A stretch of 64,000 nt of DNA from Palsa-504 sp963808615 (lineage in GTDB: Bacteria; Actinomycetota; Actinomycetes; Streptosporangiales; Streptosporangiaceae), in NCBI GenBank assembly GCA_963808615.1, contig CAWEGV010000005.1:552319-616318 (forward strand), written 5' to 3'. Position numbers and translations under genes: made by a program. Each line of letters begins with the position of its first letter. The first letter of the stretch is position 1. Below are positions 50,367 through 58,561 of this stretch, piece after piece. The notes beneath the pieces were generated by a model that made no database searches, was not told the origin of the DNA, and worked only from the letters and a program-made list of their open reading frames with translations.

Positions 50367-51335
50367 TCAGATAGGCAGGTGAGCGGCGACCTCTGCCGCC
50401 GCGTCGTCGCCGTAGATGGCGCCGAAGCGGTCGGCCAGCGGGCCGGGCTTGAGGTCATACTCCTGAGTGCCGATGGTCTCGAGGGCGTGCACCGCCAGCA
50501 GGTTGCCAAGCTGGGCTGCTCGCTCGAGCGAAAGGCCCCACGCCATGGCGGCGAGGAAACCCGAGCGGAACGCGTCACCGGCACCTGTCGGCTCGGCCAT
50601 CCGCGCGTCGGCTATGCCGGGTACCTCGATCGGCGGTTTCCCTGCGCGGTCCACCCGGGCGCCATCCGCACCGAGCGTCGTCACCCGGATCCCGACATGA
50701 CTGAGCACCTCGGCAGGTGTCCACCCCGTCTTCTTCTCGATCAGCGCGGCCTCGTACTCGTTCGAGAATAGGTAAGAGGCGCCGTTCACCAGCTCGTGCA
50801 CCTGCGGCCCGTCGAACCTGGCCAGCTGCCAGGATGTGTCCGCGGCGAAGGGCAGGCCAAGCGCCCGGCACTGGCTGGTGAAGCTGAGCATGGCCTCGGG
50901 ATCGCTCGCGCCTATCAGCACCAGGTCACAGCCATCTGCCAGGGGACCCAGCTGGATCTGAATGTCCTCACTCATCGCGCCGGGATAGAAGGAGGCGATC
51001 TGGTTGCCCACCTGGTCGGTGGTCGCAACGAACCTGGCCGTGTGATGCAGTGTCGACTCGCGCACTCCGCTGGTGTCCACCCCGTGCCGGTCAAGCCAGC
51101 CGCGGTACTCAGCGAAATCCGGGCCGGCACTACCGACCAGCAGCGGTCGCAGCCCCAGGCAGGCCAGGCCGAATGCGATATTCGCCGCTACGCCTCCGCG
51201 CCTGATCTGGAGCCCGTCGACCAGGAACGACAACGCAACCTTATGGAGCTTGTCGGCAACAAGCTGGTCGGCGAACTTTCCGGGGAAGGTCATCAGGTGA
51301 TCGGTCGCGATCGACCCGGTGACCGCGATGCGCAC
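50367..51335 (-). CDS. adoK: Adenosine kinase-type PfkB family kinase
   Basis: The 322-residue protein has the ribokinase fold: MRIAVTGSIATDHLM with substrate Asp, RRGGVAANIAFGLACLGLRP (GG switch) and the catalytic motif EPTGAGDAFRSGFLAAM near residue 250 with the anion hole and base Asp. The mycobacterial adenosine kinase AdoK (Rv2202c) lies in the same position between ctaC and the HesB-like gene, which supports phosphorylation of adenosine to AMP. Another nucleoside or sugar substrate cannot be excluded. GTG start. Confidence 0.87.
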   Translation of the reverse strand: MRIAVTGSIATDHLMTFPGKFADQLVADKLHKVALSFLVDGLQIRRGGVAANIAFGLACLGLRPLLVGSAGPDFAEYRGWLDRHGVDTSGVRESTLHHTARFVATTDQVGNQIASFYPGAMSEDIQIQLGPLADGCDLVLIGASDPEAMLSFTSQCRALGLPFAADTSWQLARFDGPQVHELVNGASYLFSNEYEAALIEKKTGWTPAEVLSHVGIRVTTLGADGARVDRAGKPPIEVPGIADARMAEPTGAGDAFRSGFLAAMAWGLSLERAAQLGNLLAVHALETIGTQEYDLKPGPLADRFGAIYGDDAAAEVAAHLPI

Positions 51336-51359
51336 GGCGGGTTACCGGTTAGCCGGGCG

Positions 51360-51707
51360 TCAGTGGAAGGAGTCGCCGCAGGCGCAGGAACCCGTCGCGT
51401 TCGGGTTGTCGATGGTGAAGCCCTGCTTCTCGATCGTGTCCACGAAGTCGATGGTCGCTCCCATCAGGTACGGGGCGCTCATCTTGTCGGTTACGACCTG
51501 CACACCGCCGAACTCGCTGACGATGTCACCGTCGATCTCGCGCTCATCGAAGTACAGCTGGTAACGGAGCCCGGAGCAGCCGCCCGGCTGGACCGCGATG
51601 CGCAGCTTCAGGTCGTCCCGCCCCTCCTGCGCGAGCAGGCTGCTCACCTTGGCGGACGCTACGTCGGTCAGGATGATTCCCTGCGTGGCCTCTTGCTGAA
51701 CAGTCAC
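51360..51707 (-). CDS. erpA: Iron-sulfur cluster insertion protein ErpA (A-type carrier)
   Basis: The start is the GTG at 51707 with GGAG 6 nt upstream; the longer frame runs into repeat R5. The 115-residue protein has the three cluster cysteines (GGCSGLRY and CACGDSFH) and the strand IILTDVASAKVSSLL. A-type carriers pass 2Fe-2S or 4Fe-4S clusters to apoproteins. Beside the Rieske-containing respiratory genes, a supply role is plausible. It precedes adoK by 24 bp on the same strand. Confidence 0.94.
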   Translation of the reverse strand: MTVQQEATQGIILTDVASAKVSSLLAQEGRDDLKLRIAVQPGGCSGLRYQLYFDEREIDGDIVSEFGGVQVVTDKMSAPYLMGATIDFVDTIEKQGFTIDNPNATGSCACGDSFH

Positions 51708-51798
51708 CTTAGCTCCTGCCTTGCTCGTATGCCGCGTTCGCGGCACGGGAGTGCTCCCACGTGCACATCCAACGATATGCGCTGCGCTGACATTCCAG

Positions 51799-51876
51799 AC
51801 CCCCGGGGGGACGACTCCCCGGGAACCCCCCACCCGCGGGGGGACACCCCCCGCGGACCCCCCGGTAACCCCCGGG
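51799..51876 (+). repeat. G/C-tract repeat R5
   Basis: The copy reads CCCCCGGGGGGACGACT, then CCCCCCACCCGCGGGGGG, and ends GGTAACCCCCGGG. It lies in the 176-bp gap between pspAB and erpA, upstream of erpA. Confidence 0.88.
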
Positions 51877-51883
51877 CCTTTGG

Positions 51884-52465
51884 TTAGAGGCCGGGAGCGC
51901 CCCAGACGGGGAACCAGCGGGCCAGATCGGGCTCGAACTTCAGGTCAGTGCCGATGACCCCCTTGACCTGCAACTCGAGGGCGTTATCGCGGTGTTCGCC
52001 GGTCAGCGGGGCAAACGGGTAGAACGTGCCCCGCTTGAACAGGTAGACCAGGGCGAGCCGGCGCTCCTGATCATCGCGGAAGGCGACCAGGGTGCACAGC
52101 AGCTGCGGGCCGAAGCCGTTGTCGACCAGCGAGGAGTTGACCGCGTGCAGGTCGGTGACCAGCGCGTCGAGCTCGTCGGACATGTGCGAGCTGACCAGCC
52201 AGGTAAAACCGTAGTCGTCCTTGACCGCCTCGACGGGCAGGCCGCCCTCCTGGCCCGCGCTCACGTCGAGCAGTTCGGTCACGTCCTTCTGCACGTCGGC
52301 GAACGAGCGGCCCTCGACCGGGCGGAAGCAGACCGAGCCGGAGCCGGTTGGCTTGAAACCGGCTCCGGCGTCGAGTGTGATCGCGGCGGACGGCAGCGCG
52401 AACAGGTCATCCAGCTTGGGCTGGACCGGCTTGGTCCGGCCCAGCAGGGTGTCCAGGAACCCCAC
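51884..52465 (-). CDS. pspAB: PspA-associated protein PspAB
   Basis: The 193-residue soluble protein begins MGFLDTLLGRTKPVQPKLDDLFALPSA and includes DDYGFTWLV and RLALVYLFKRGTFYPFAP, the actinobacterial PspAB pattern. It has no membrane helix. The family is known mainly by association with PspA and HtpX; its mechanism is unknown. It lies 15 bp downstream of htpX on the same strand, as in other actinobacteria. Confidence 0.85.
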   Translation of the reverse strand: MGFLDTLLGRTKPVQPKLDDLFALPSAAITLDAGAGFKPTGSGSVCFRPVEGRSFADVQKDVTELLDVSAGQEGGLPVEAVKDDYGFTWLVSSHMSDELDALVTDLHAVNSSLVDNGFGPQLLCTLVAFRDDQERRLALVYLFKRGTFYPFAPLTGEHRDNALELQVKGVIGTDLKFEPDLARWFPVWGAPGL

Positions 52466-52480
52466 GACCGCCCTACCGTC

Positions 52481-53431
52481 CTACCCGGCCCGGTTGAGCT
52501 GCTGCTGAACCTTGTCCAGCTCGGCCAGCCGACGCTCGAGGCTCGGGTGAGTGGAGAACACGCTCGACAGGCTCGCCCCGCCCCGCAGCGACATGGCCGG
52601 CGCGAAGAAGAACGCGTTCAGCGGCTCGGCCGTGCGCAGGTCCCTGCTCGGGATCTTGCCGATTTCGCCGGTGACCTTGACGAGCGCCGCCTTCAGCGCG
52701 CTCGGCTGACCGGTCAAGAGCGCACCGCTGCGATCGGCCGCCAGCTCACGGTACCTGGACAGCAGCCGGATCAGCAGGAAGCTGACGGCGTAGACGACGA
52801 TGCTCACCGCCATGAGCGCGAGCATCACGAATGCCGCGTTCTGATTGTTGTTGCCGCGGCCGCGGCCGCCGCCGAACAGCTCGCCATAGAAGGCGATCCT
52901 GATCAGCAGCGCGGCGACGATGGCCAGGAACGAGGCGATGGTCATCACCTGGACGTCCTTGTGCGCCACGTGCGACATCTCGTGCGCGATGACGCCCTCG
53001 AGCTCGGCGTCCTCGGGCAGCTTGTTCATCAAGCCGGTGGTCACGCAGAGCACCGCCTTGTCGGCGTTGCGCCCGGTCGCGAACGCGTTCGGCAGGTCGG
53101 TCCTGGCGATCGCTATCCGCGGCTTCGGCATGTCGGCCAGTGCGCACACCCGGTCCACGATGCCGTGCAGTCGCGGCGCCTGCTCTCGGGTGACTTCCAC
53201 CGCGCCCGCGGTGCGGAGCGCGATCTTGTCGGAGTAGAACAACGACCCGATGGCGAAGCCGCCCGCGAGGACGATCGCGATCAGCGCGATCCCAGCGCTG
53301 GACGCGTGGTAGGCAGCCCCGATGGCTATGATCGCGACGACGAACGCGACAAACACCAGCCCGAGCAGGAACATCGTCGCGGTCATCCGCGCCGTCAGCC
53401 CCCGATCAGGCGCATACCTGGTACGCGCCAT
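52481..53431 (-). CDS. htpX: HtpX-type membrane zinc metalloprotease
   Basis: The start is the ATG at 53431 (MARTRYAPDRGLTARM), backed by GGAGG about 9 nt upstream. The 316-residue protein has two N-terminal helices (TATMFLLGLVFVAFVVAIIAI, IALIAIVLAGGFAIGSLFY), the zinc site VIAHEMSHVAHKD with the third ligand Glu in YRELAADRSGAL, and two further helices. HtpX degrades damaged membrane proteins. It is grouped with the PspA set and thus with envelope-stress response. Confidence 0.93.
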   Translation of the reverse strand: MARTRYAPDRGLTARMTATMFLLGLVFVAFVVAIIAIGAAYHASSAGIALIAIVLAGGFAIGSLFYSDKIALRTAGAVEVTREQAPRLHGIVDRVCALADMPKPRIAIARTDLPNAFATGRNADKAVLCVTTGLMNKLPEDAELEGVIAHEMSHVAHKDVQVMTIASFLAIVAALLIRIAFYGELFGGGRGRGNNNQNAAFVMLALMAVSIVVYAVSFLLIRLLSRYRELAADRSGALLTGQPSALKAALVKVTGEIGKIPSRDLRTAEPLNAFFFAPAMSLRGGASLSSVFSTHPSLERRLAELDKVQQQLNRAG

Positions 53432-53571
53432 TTGGCGCCACCTCCGTTCGGCCCCGGCTGGGTGTGGCCCGCCGGGAGCCACCAGCACTATTTAGCTGAA
53501 ATGTATCCCACGGATGCTGATCCTTAGCTGAACGTTGTCCGCAAGTCTGCTCTGGCTTGTAAGCGCAGGAC

Positions 53572-53850
53572 TCAGCCCGAAATCAGGCCCTCGTCCGTGA
53601 GCAGCTTGCGCACCTCTTCCATGCTCGAGTCCCTTGCAGGCAGGATCAGCTCCGACGGTTCCAGGATATCCGGCGGCAGCGGTGAACCTTGCGCGCGAAC
53701 CTGGGCCAGCAGGCTGGTCAGCGCGGCAATGAAGGCGGCCTCGTCGGCGCGCTCGACGGCGGCTTCAAGGTCGCTGTCCAGCGCGTTCAGCTCGGCGGCA
53801 TGCGAATCGTCGACCCTGAACTGGCCCTCGCCGAGGATCCTGACGATCAC
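53572..53850 (-). CDS. pspAA: PspA-associated protein PspAA
   Basis: This 92-residue protein (MIVRILGEGQFRVDDSHAAELNALDSDLEAAVERADEA and so on) matches the PspAA family in length and start. It has a beta-rich front and a helical tail and no membrane segment. Its ATG overlaps the pspA stop by 4 bp. It probably modulates PspA oligomerisation, an inference from the constant pairing. Confidence 0.88.
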   Translation of the reverse strand: MIVRILGEGQFRVDDSHAAELNALDSDLEAAVERADEAAFIAALTSLLAQVRAQGSPLPPDILEPSELILPARDSSMEEVRKLLTDEGLISG

Positions 53851-54785
53851 GATCCGTCACCATCCTGCTGTTCGTCGGCCAGGCCGGGCAGGTCGGCCAC
53901 CGGAAGCCCGGCAGGCTGGGTCTGCTGGGGCGGCTGGGCCTGCTCCGCCTGGGTCGGCTCCGCGTGGGCCTGCTGCGGCGGAGGCGGCGGCGCGTACGGT
54001 CCCTGAGCAGGCCGGTCGGCCGGGGCCTGCTGGGCGGCTTGTGACTCACCGTTGGCCGCGGAACCCTCGATTTGCTTCGGTGCGCCCGCGGTGAGCTCGC
54101 CCTTGAGCATGGCCAGTTCCCGCTCCACGTCGCTGTTGGCGCTCATCGCGTCCAGCTCGGACTGGATGTCGTCGCGCTTGCCGCCCACGGCGTCCTCGAG
54201 GGCGCCGGAAGCCATCAGCTCGTCGATCGCGCCCGCCCGCGCCTGCATCTGCGCGGTCTTGTCCTCTGCGCGCTGGATCGCCATGCCGACGTCGCCCATC
54301 TCCTCGGAGATGCCGGTGAACGCCTCGTTGATCCTGGTCTGCGCTTCGGCCGCGGTGTAGGTGGCCTTGATGGTCTCCTTCCTGGTGCGGAAGGCGTCCA
54401 CCTTGGCCTGCAGCCGCTGCGAGGCGACGGTCAGCTTCTCTTCCTCGGCCTGCAACTGGGCGTACTGCACCTGCAGCTCGTCCAGCTGGCTCTGCGCCTG
54501 CGCCTTGCGCGTGAGCGCCTCCCGGGCAAGATCCTCACGGCCCATCGACAGCGCCTTGCGCGCTTGGTCCTGAAGCTTGTCGGCCTGCTGCTGTAGCTGG
54601 TTCATCTGCAGCTCGACGCGCTTGCGCGACGTGGCGACATCCGCGACCCCACGGCGGACCTTCGTCAGCAGTTCGAGCTGCCGCTGGTAGGAATAGTCCA
54701 GGGTCTCACGAGGGTCTTCCATCTTGTCCAGGGCCTTGTTGGCCTTGGCCTTGAAGACGAGTGAGACTCGCTTCATCACGCCCAT
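53847..54785 (-). CDS. pspA: PspA/IM30 family membrane-stress protein
   Basis: The start is set to the ATG at 54785 (MGVMKRVSLVFKAKANKALDKMEDPRE), the usual family beginning. Residues up to about 225 are continuous coiled-coil helices (ELLTKVRRGVADVATSRKRVEL). A disordered Gln/Pro-rich tail of about 85 residues follows, longer than in most relatives. PspA assembles on the inner membrane under stress and stabilises it. It heads the pspA-pspAA-htpX-pspAB gene set. GTTAAT near 54806 on the minus strand could be part of the promoter. Confidence 0.93.
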   Translation of the reverse strand: MGVMKRVSLVFKAKANKALDKMEDPRETLDYSYQRQLELLTKVRRGVADVATSRKRVELQMNQLQQQADKLQDQARKALSMGREDLAREALTRKAQAQSQLDELQVQYAQLQAEEEKLTVASQRLQAKVDAFRTRKETIKATYTAAEAQTRINEAFTGISEEMGDVGMAIQRAEDKTAQMQARAGAIDELMASGALEDAVGGKRDDIQSELDAMSANSDVERELAMLKGELTAGAPKQIEGSAANGESQAAQQAPADRPAQGPYAPPPPPQQAHAEPTQAEQAQPPQQTQPAGLPVADLPGLADEQQDGDGS

Positions 54786-54941
54786 ACGCGCGGCCGTCCC
54801 CTTCATTAACATCTACGCCGCCGGCAAGACCGCGCGACCAGGCCGAGGTGGCCGGGCGCCCGGTTAAACGGCGGACGAGCCCGTGCGACTAGTCGCATTC
54901 CACCCTACGCGGTCGCCGGCATGCGATCTACCGTGTTGGCT

Positions 54942-55030
54942 TCCCGGGGGAGACCCCCGGGACCCCCCGCACGGGGGGCTGCCCGCGCCCCGTACCCCCT
55001 GGGGCCCCCAAAAAGGGGGCCGGGCCCGGG
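54942..55030 (+). repeat. G/C-tract repeat R6
   Basis: The copy reads CCCGGGGGAGAC, then CCCCCCGCACGGGGGG, then CGCCCCGTACCCCCTGG and an extra inverted pair CCCCCAAAAAGGGGG. It lies between the divergent pspA and DUF3043 genes, about 30 bp upstream of the latter's -10 element. Confidence 0.85.
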
Positions 55031-55056
55031 AGCAAATGTGCCGGGCTGCTTGGGGC

Positions 55057-55062
55057 TAAGCT
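55057..55062 (+). promoter_or_regulatory. Leaderless -10 hexamer TAAGCT
   Basis: TAAGCT directly abuts an ATG at 55063 and ends 7 nt before the GTG at 55069. The spacing favours the GTG as the true start of a leaderless DUF3043 mRNA. Confidence 0.55.
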
Positions 55063-55068
55063 ATGCGC

Positions 55069-55692
55069 GTGTTCCGACGCCGTAGCGCCGGGGCGACGGA
55101 CGGCACGGCCCAGGATTCCCCGGGCGCGCAGAGCCCGGACGGCCCGGCAGATGCCAAGCCAGCACGCCCCGCCGAGGCGGCCAAGGGGCGGCCCACACCC
55201 AAGCGCAGCGAGGCCGAACGCGGGCGGCGCCAGCCGATCACCGGATCCCGGGCCGCGGCCGCGCCGCGGACCCCTCAGGACAAGACCAAGGCCCGGTCCG
55301 AGCGGTCCCGCAAGTACGAGGCGATGAAGCGGGGCGAGTCGTGGGCCCTCAACCCGCGCGACCGCGGACCGGTGCGCGCGCTGGCCCGCGATTACGTGGA
55401 TTCCAAACGCAGGGTCAGCGAGTACTACATGTACGTCCTGCTGGTCCTGGTCGTGGCCGTTTTCTCACGGAACAAGACGATCCAGACCTACATCTCGCCG
55501 CTGATCCTCGTCCTGATCTTCATCATCCTCATCGATGCCCAGCTGATCCGGCGCGCCCTGCGCAGGCTGGTGGCCGAACGCCTGCCGGGCGAGTCCATCA
55601 AGGGGCTGACCATTTACGCGGTGTTCCGCGCGCTGCAGATACGCAGGTTCCGGATGCCCGCCCCGCGAGTTCACCCCGGCGACGAAATCTAA
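55069..55692 (+). CDS. DUF3043 membrane protein
   Basis: The start is the GTG at 55069 (reads FRRRSAGATDG) on promoter spacing and because relatives begin MFR. The 207-residue protein has a long charged N-terminus (KGRPTPKRSEAERGRRQPI, then KYEAMKRGESW), the motif RDRGPVRALARDYVDSKR, and two membrane helices (YYMYVLLVLVVAVFS, YISPLILVLIFIILIDAQ). The family is widespread in actinobacteria and uncharacterised. It precedes an aldo/keto reductase by 11 bp. Confidence 0.9.
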   Translation: MFRRRSAGATDGTAQDSPGAQSPDGPADAKPARPAEAAKGRPTPKRSEAERGRRQPITGSRAAAAPRTPQDKTKARSERSRKYEAMKRGESWALNPRDRGPVRALARDYVDSKRRVSEYYMYVLLVLVVAVFSRNKTIQTYISPLILVLIFIILIDAQLIRRALRRLVAERLPGESIKGLTIYAVFRALQIRRFRMPAPRVHPGDEI

Positions 55693-55703
55693 GGACGGGA
55701 CGC

Positions 55704-56702
55704 ATGGAATACCGGCACCTCGGCCGCAGCGGCCTCATGGTCAGCGAGATCGCCTACGGGAACTGGATCACCCACGGGTCCCAGGTCGAAGAGCAGGCCG
55801 CCGCCGACTGCGTCCACGCCGCGCTCGACGAGGGCATCACCACGTTCGACACCGCCGACGTCTACGCGCGCGGGCGGGCCGAGGAGGTCCTCGGGCGGGC
55901 GCTGGCCGGGGTGCGGCGCGAATCCGTCGAGATCTTCACCAAGGTGTTCTGGCCCACCGGCGACCGGCCCAACGACCGCGGGCTGTCGCGCAAGCACGCC
56001 ATCGAGTCGCTGCACGCCTCGCTGCGCAGGCTGGGGACCGACTACGTCGACCTGTACCAGGCGCACAGGTACGACCACGAGACGCCGATCGAAGAGACCA
56101 TGCGCGCCTTCGATGACCTGGTGCGGGCGGGAAAAGTGCTGTACGTGGGGGTCTCGGAGTGGCGCGCGGAGGAGATCGCGGCCGCGCTACGGGCCGCCGA
56201 CGAGCTCGGCCTGGACCGCATCGTGTCTAACCAGCCGCAGTACAACATGCTGTGGCGAGTCATCGAGGCCGAGGTCCTGCCGCTGTGCGAGAAGGAGGGT
56301 CTCGGTCAGATCGTCTGGTCCCCGATCGCGCAGGGCGTGCTGACCGGCAAGTACGCCCCCGGGGCCGCCCCCCCGGCCAACTCCCGCGCCACCGACCCCA
56401 CCGGCTCCGGCTTCATCAGGCAGTTGCTCGGCGATGACGTGCTCGGCGCGGTGCACCGGCTCAGGCCGGTCGCGGCCGACGCCGGGCTTTCGCTGGCACA
56501 GCTCGCGGTGGCGTGGACGCTGCAGAACCCGGGCGTATCCGCCGCCATCGTCGGCGCCACCCGGCCCGAACAGGTGCGGGAGAACGTCGGGGCCGCCGGC
56601 GTTCGGCTGGGCGCGGACATCATGAGCAGGATCGACCAGGAGCTCGGCGCTGTGGTCGTGCGCGACCCCGCCCACACCGGCAGCCCGGCGGCACGCCCGT
56701 AG
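55704..56702 (+). CDS. Aldo/keto reductase (Kv-beta-like branch)
   Basis: The start is the ATG at 55704 (MEYRHLGRSGLMVSEIAYGNW) with GGACGGGA nearby. The complete tetrad is visible in this 332-residue protein: Asp and Tyr in TFDTADVYARGRAEEVLG, Lys in IFTKVFWP and His in DLYQAHRYD. The NADPH site (SAAIVGATRPEQVREN) is present. It reduces aldehydes or ketones in the cytosol, with unknown substrate. It is full length, in contrast to the damaged paralogue at 18.9 kb. Confidence 0.93.
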   Translation: MEYRHLGRSGLMVSEIAYGNWITHGSQVEEQAAADCVHAALDEGITTFDTADVYARGRAEEVLGRALAGVRRESVEIFTKVFWPTGDRPNDRGLSRKHAIESLHASLRRLGTDYVDLYQAHRYDHETPIEETMRAFDDLVRAGKVLYVGVSEWRAEEIAAALRAADELGLDRIVSNQPQYNMLWRVIEAEVLPLCEKEGLGQIVWSPIAQGVLTGKYAPGAAPPANSRATDPTGSGFIRQLLGDDVLGAVHRLRPVAADAGLSLAQLAVAWTLQNPGVSAAIVGATRPEQVRENVGAAGVRLGADIMSRIDQELGAVVVRDPAHTGSPAARP

Positions 56703-56705
56703 GCC

Positions 56706-56915
56706 TCAGTCTTCTGGGTGCAGGCTCATCGGCCCGTACTCGGGCCGGGAATCTTCCAGCAGGATGACCTGGTCCACGCCCACTGCGAGCAGCGCCCGCC
56801 AGTTCTCGCCCAGCCAGGTCTCCGCATCGCCCTGGCTGGCGAAGATGGCCTCTTGCAGGTCATCTGCTGGAACTACGGTGCCATCTGCCTTCTCGTACCG
56901 CCATGTCCAGGGCAT
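56706..56915 (-). CDS. Small conserved actinobacterial protein, 69 aa
   Basis: The protein MPWTWRYEKADGTVVP then FASQGDAETWLGENWRALLAVGVDQVILLEDSRPEYGPMSLH is a compact acidic domain that I recall as widespread in actinobacteria, with no known function. Its first 56 bp overlap the end of the upstream ATPase-fold gene in another frame. The convergent aldo/keto reductase ends 3 bp away. Confidence 0.82.
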   Translation of the reverse strand: MPWTWRYEKADGTVVPADDLQEAIFASQGDAETWLGENWRALLAVGVDQVILLEDSRPEYGPMSLHPED

Positions 56916-57540
56916 GGATGCCAGGCCTCTCGGGTGGTGGTGGTGACGAGGAAGACTCTAAGGCACAGAACAGGATGGCCCAGACCGCTTTGCCGCGGCC
57001 GGTGACCGGGCTCCAGCCCCAGACATCGCTCAGCGCGTCCACCATCTGCAGGCCACGCCCGGCTTCTTCGGTCTTGTCCGGCACCCGGAGCACCGGAGCA
57101 CTGTCGGACGGATCGAGCACCGCGCACATGACCTCGCCGGTCCTGCGCAGCAACCGGAGGCCGATGGGCTGCCCGGCGCCAGCGGCCCGGGCGGCGTGCG
57201 AGACCGCATTGGCCACGAACTCGCCCACGATCGCCTCCGCATCATCGGCGAGCGAGGCCAGACCCCACTCCCGCAGGGTGTTCCTGGTGAAGCGCCGGGC
57301 GGTACGGCCGGACTGAGCGCTCATGCCCAGCGGGCATGCCGCCACAGCCGGGGAATCCCACCAGTCGGAGGGCATCCGGACCACGCGCGGGCGGCCCGGA
57401 GGGGCATGCAGCCTGGCGGTCAGGTCCAGGGGCCGGCGAATGGCACGATCGACCTTGGTCCTGGTCGGCAAACCCACCTGGCTCAAGCCCATCGCGACCC
57501 CGCGGAGCGTAGGTGCATCAATCCCGGCTGATCGACGCAT
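56860..57540 (-). CDS. HATPase_c domain regulator (anti-sigma/RsbW-like)
   Basis: The 226-residue protein contains a GHKL ATPase fold: LASLADDAEAIVGEFVANAVSHA (N-box), LDPSDSAPVLR and GRGLQMVDALSDVWGW (G2). Such proteins in actinobacteria act as anti-sigma or regulatory kinases paired with DUF397 or anti-anti-sigma partners, none of which is adjacent here. The start at 57540 is supported only by a weak CAGGA. An inverted repeat lies 29 bp upstream. Confidence 0.85.
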   Translation of the reverse strand: MRRSAGIDAPTLRGVAMGLSQVGLPTRTKVDRAIRRPLDLTARLHAPPGRPRVVRMPSDWWDSPAVAACPLGMSAQSGRTARRFTRNTLREWGLASLADDAEAIVGEFVANAVSHAARAAGAGQPIGLRLLRRTGEVMCAVLDPSDSAPVLRVPDKTEEAGRGLQMVDALSDVWGWSPVTGRGKAVWAILFCALESSSSPPPPERPGIHALDMAVREGRWHRSSSR

Positions 57541-57568
57541 TTGACATCCTGCCCGAGATTACACACAT

Positions 57569-57588
57569 CGTGCAAGGCCGTTTGCACG
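57569..57588. promoter_or_regulatory. Inverted repeat CGTGCAA/TTGCACG
   Basis: CGTGCAA (57569-57575) and TTGCACG (57582-57588) are perfect inverted arms 6 bp apart. Two more related elements, TTTGCAT and CGTGCA, follow at 57593-57605. The cluster lies in a comparatively AT-rich stretch upstream of the HATPase gene and may be an operator array. Confidence 0.4.
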
Positions 57589-57721
57589 TTCATTTGCATC
57601 GTGCACTTTATACCTGCCCAGCTAGCTGACGTTTCAAGCAACAGGAGGGCCCCGTGCTGCACTGTGCAGCCCCGTGCTGCCGGACGGCTGGACGGCTCTG
57701 CCAGGCAACCCGGCAGCTGGG

Positions 57722-58549
57722 TCAGCTTGCTGCCTCGTCACCGCCGCCCAGGGCGGCGGGTCTGGCCTGGCCGGCCCCGCGGATCATGTGGCGCTGCGAG
57801 CGCACCTGGAAGAACACGATCACGACGACCAGCGCGATCGAGATCCACAGCCCGTAGTGCGAAATTGCCTGCGCGACCACGACCGCGTGATGACCGAGCG
57901 CGTACCCCAGGCCCATCAGCATGCCGGCCCACAACAGCGTCCCGATGGCGTCCAGGATGAGGAACGTGACCAGCCGCATCCCGGCCCAGCCGACGACGGC
58001 GAAGATGATCGCGCTGGGAATGGGCAGGAACGGCGAGAGGACCACGGCGGGCCAGGTGAACTTGCGGCCCCATTGCTGCACGCGCTTCATGTACTTGTGG
58101 CCCCGGTTGCGCTTGCCGGACAGCAGCGTGATGAGGCGCTCACCCCAGAGCCTGCCTGCCCACCAGTACAGCACGTCGAACTTCATCAGCCCGGGGATGG
58201 CGGCCAGCAGCACCACGACCAGCGTCCCGTGCCCGATGCGGGCGAACGCCGCGGCGGCGACGATCGCTTCCGTACTGCCATTCAGCAGTTCGAGCACCAC
58301 CGGGTGGGTCCCGACCAGCGGGGCCCGGAACGGCAGCAGGGCCCAGTAGTAGAGGCCGCTGAGCACGATGCCGGCCCAGCACAGCATGTCGATCCGGCGA
58401 GGTCGCCCGGCCCACGGCATCCGCGGGTCATCCCACGCCGCCCGCTTGCCGCCTGCGGGCTCAGCGTCCTGCGGCGCCTGAGGGGCCTGGACCTGCGGAG
58501 CGGACCCGGGGGCTCCCTCGCTCTCCTGGGTCACCGCCTCCTCGTCCAC
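57722..58549 (-). CDS. DedA/VTT-domain membrane protein
   Basis: The GTG start at 58549 is preceded by a leaderless-type TACCGT. The 275-residue protein has an acidic N-terminus, then helices and the VTT signature: IGHGTLVVVLLAAIPGLMKFDVLYWWAGRLWG, the re-entrant loop FLPIPSAIIFAVVGWAGM, and C-terminal helices. DedA/VTT proteins are lipid scramblase-like or proton-coupled flippases of undecaprenyl phosphate or phospholipids, by family knowledge. Single gene. Confidence 0.88.
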   Translation of the reverse strand: MDEEAVTQESEGAPGSAPQVQAPQAPQDAEPAGGKRAAWDDPRMPWAGRPRRIDMLCWAGIVLSGLYYWALLPFRAPLVGTHPVVLELLNGSTEAIVAAAAFARIGHGTLVVVLLAAIPGLMKFDVLYWWAGRLWGERLITLLSGKRNRGHKYMKRVQQWGRKFTWPAVVLSPFLPIPSAIIFAVVGWAGMRLVTFLILDAIGTLLWAGMLMGLGYALGHHAVVVAQAISHYGLWISIALVVVIVFFQVRSQRHMIRGAGQARPAALGGGDEAAS

Positions 58550-58555
58550 CAGGTC

Positions 58556-58561
58556 ACGGTA
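58556..58561 (-). promoter_or_regulatory. Leaderless -10 hexamer TACCGT (minus strand)
   Basis: On the minus strand TACCGT ends 7 nt before the GTG at 58549. It repeats the geometry at 23971-23976 exactly. Confidence 0.5.
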
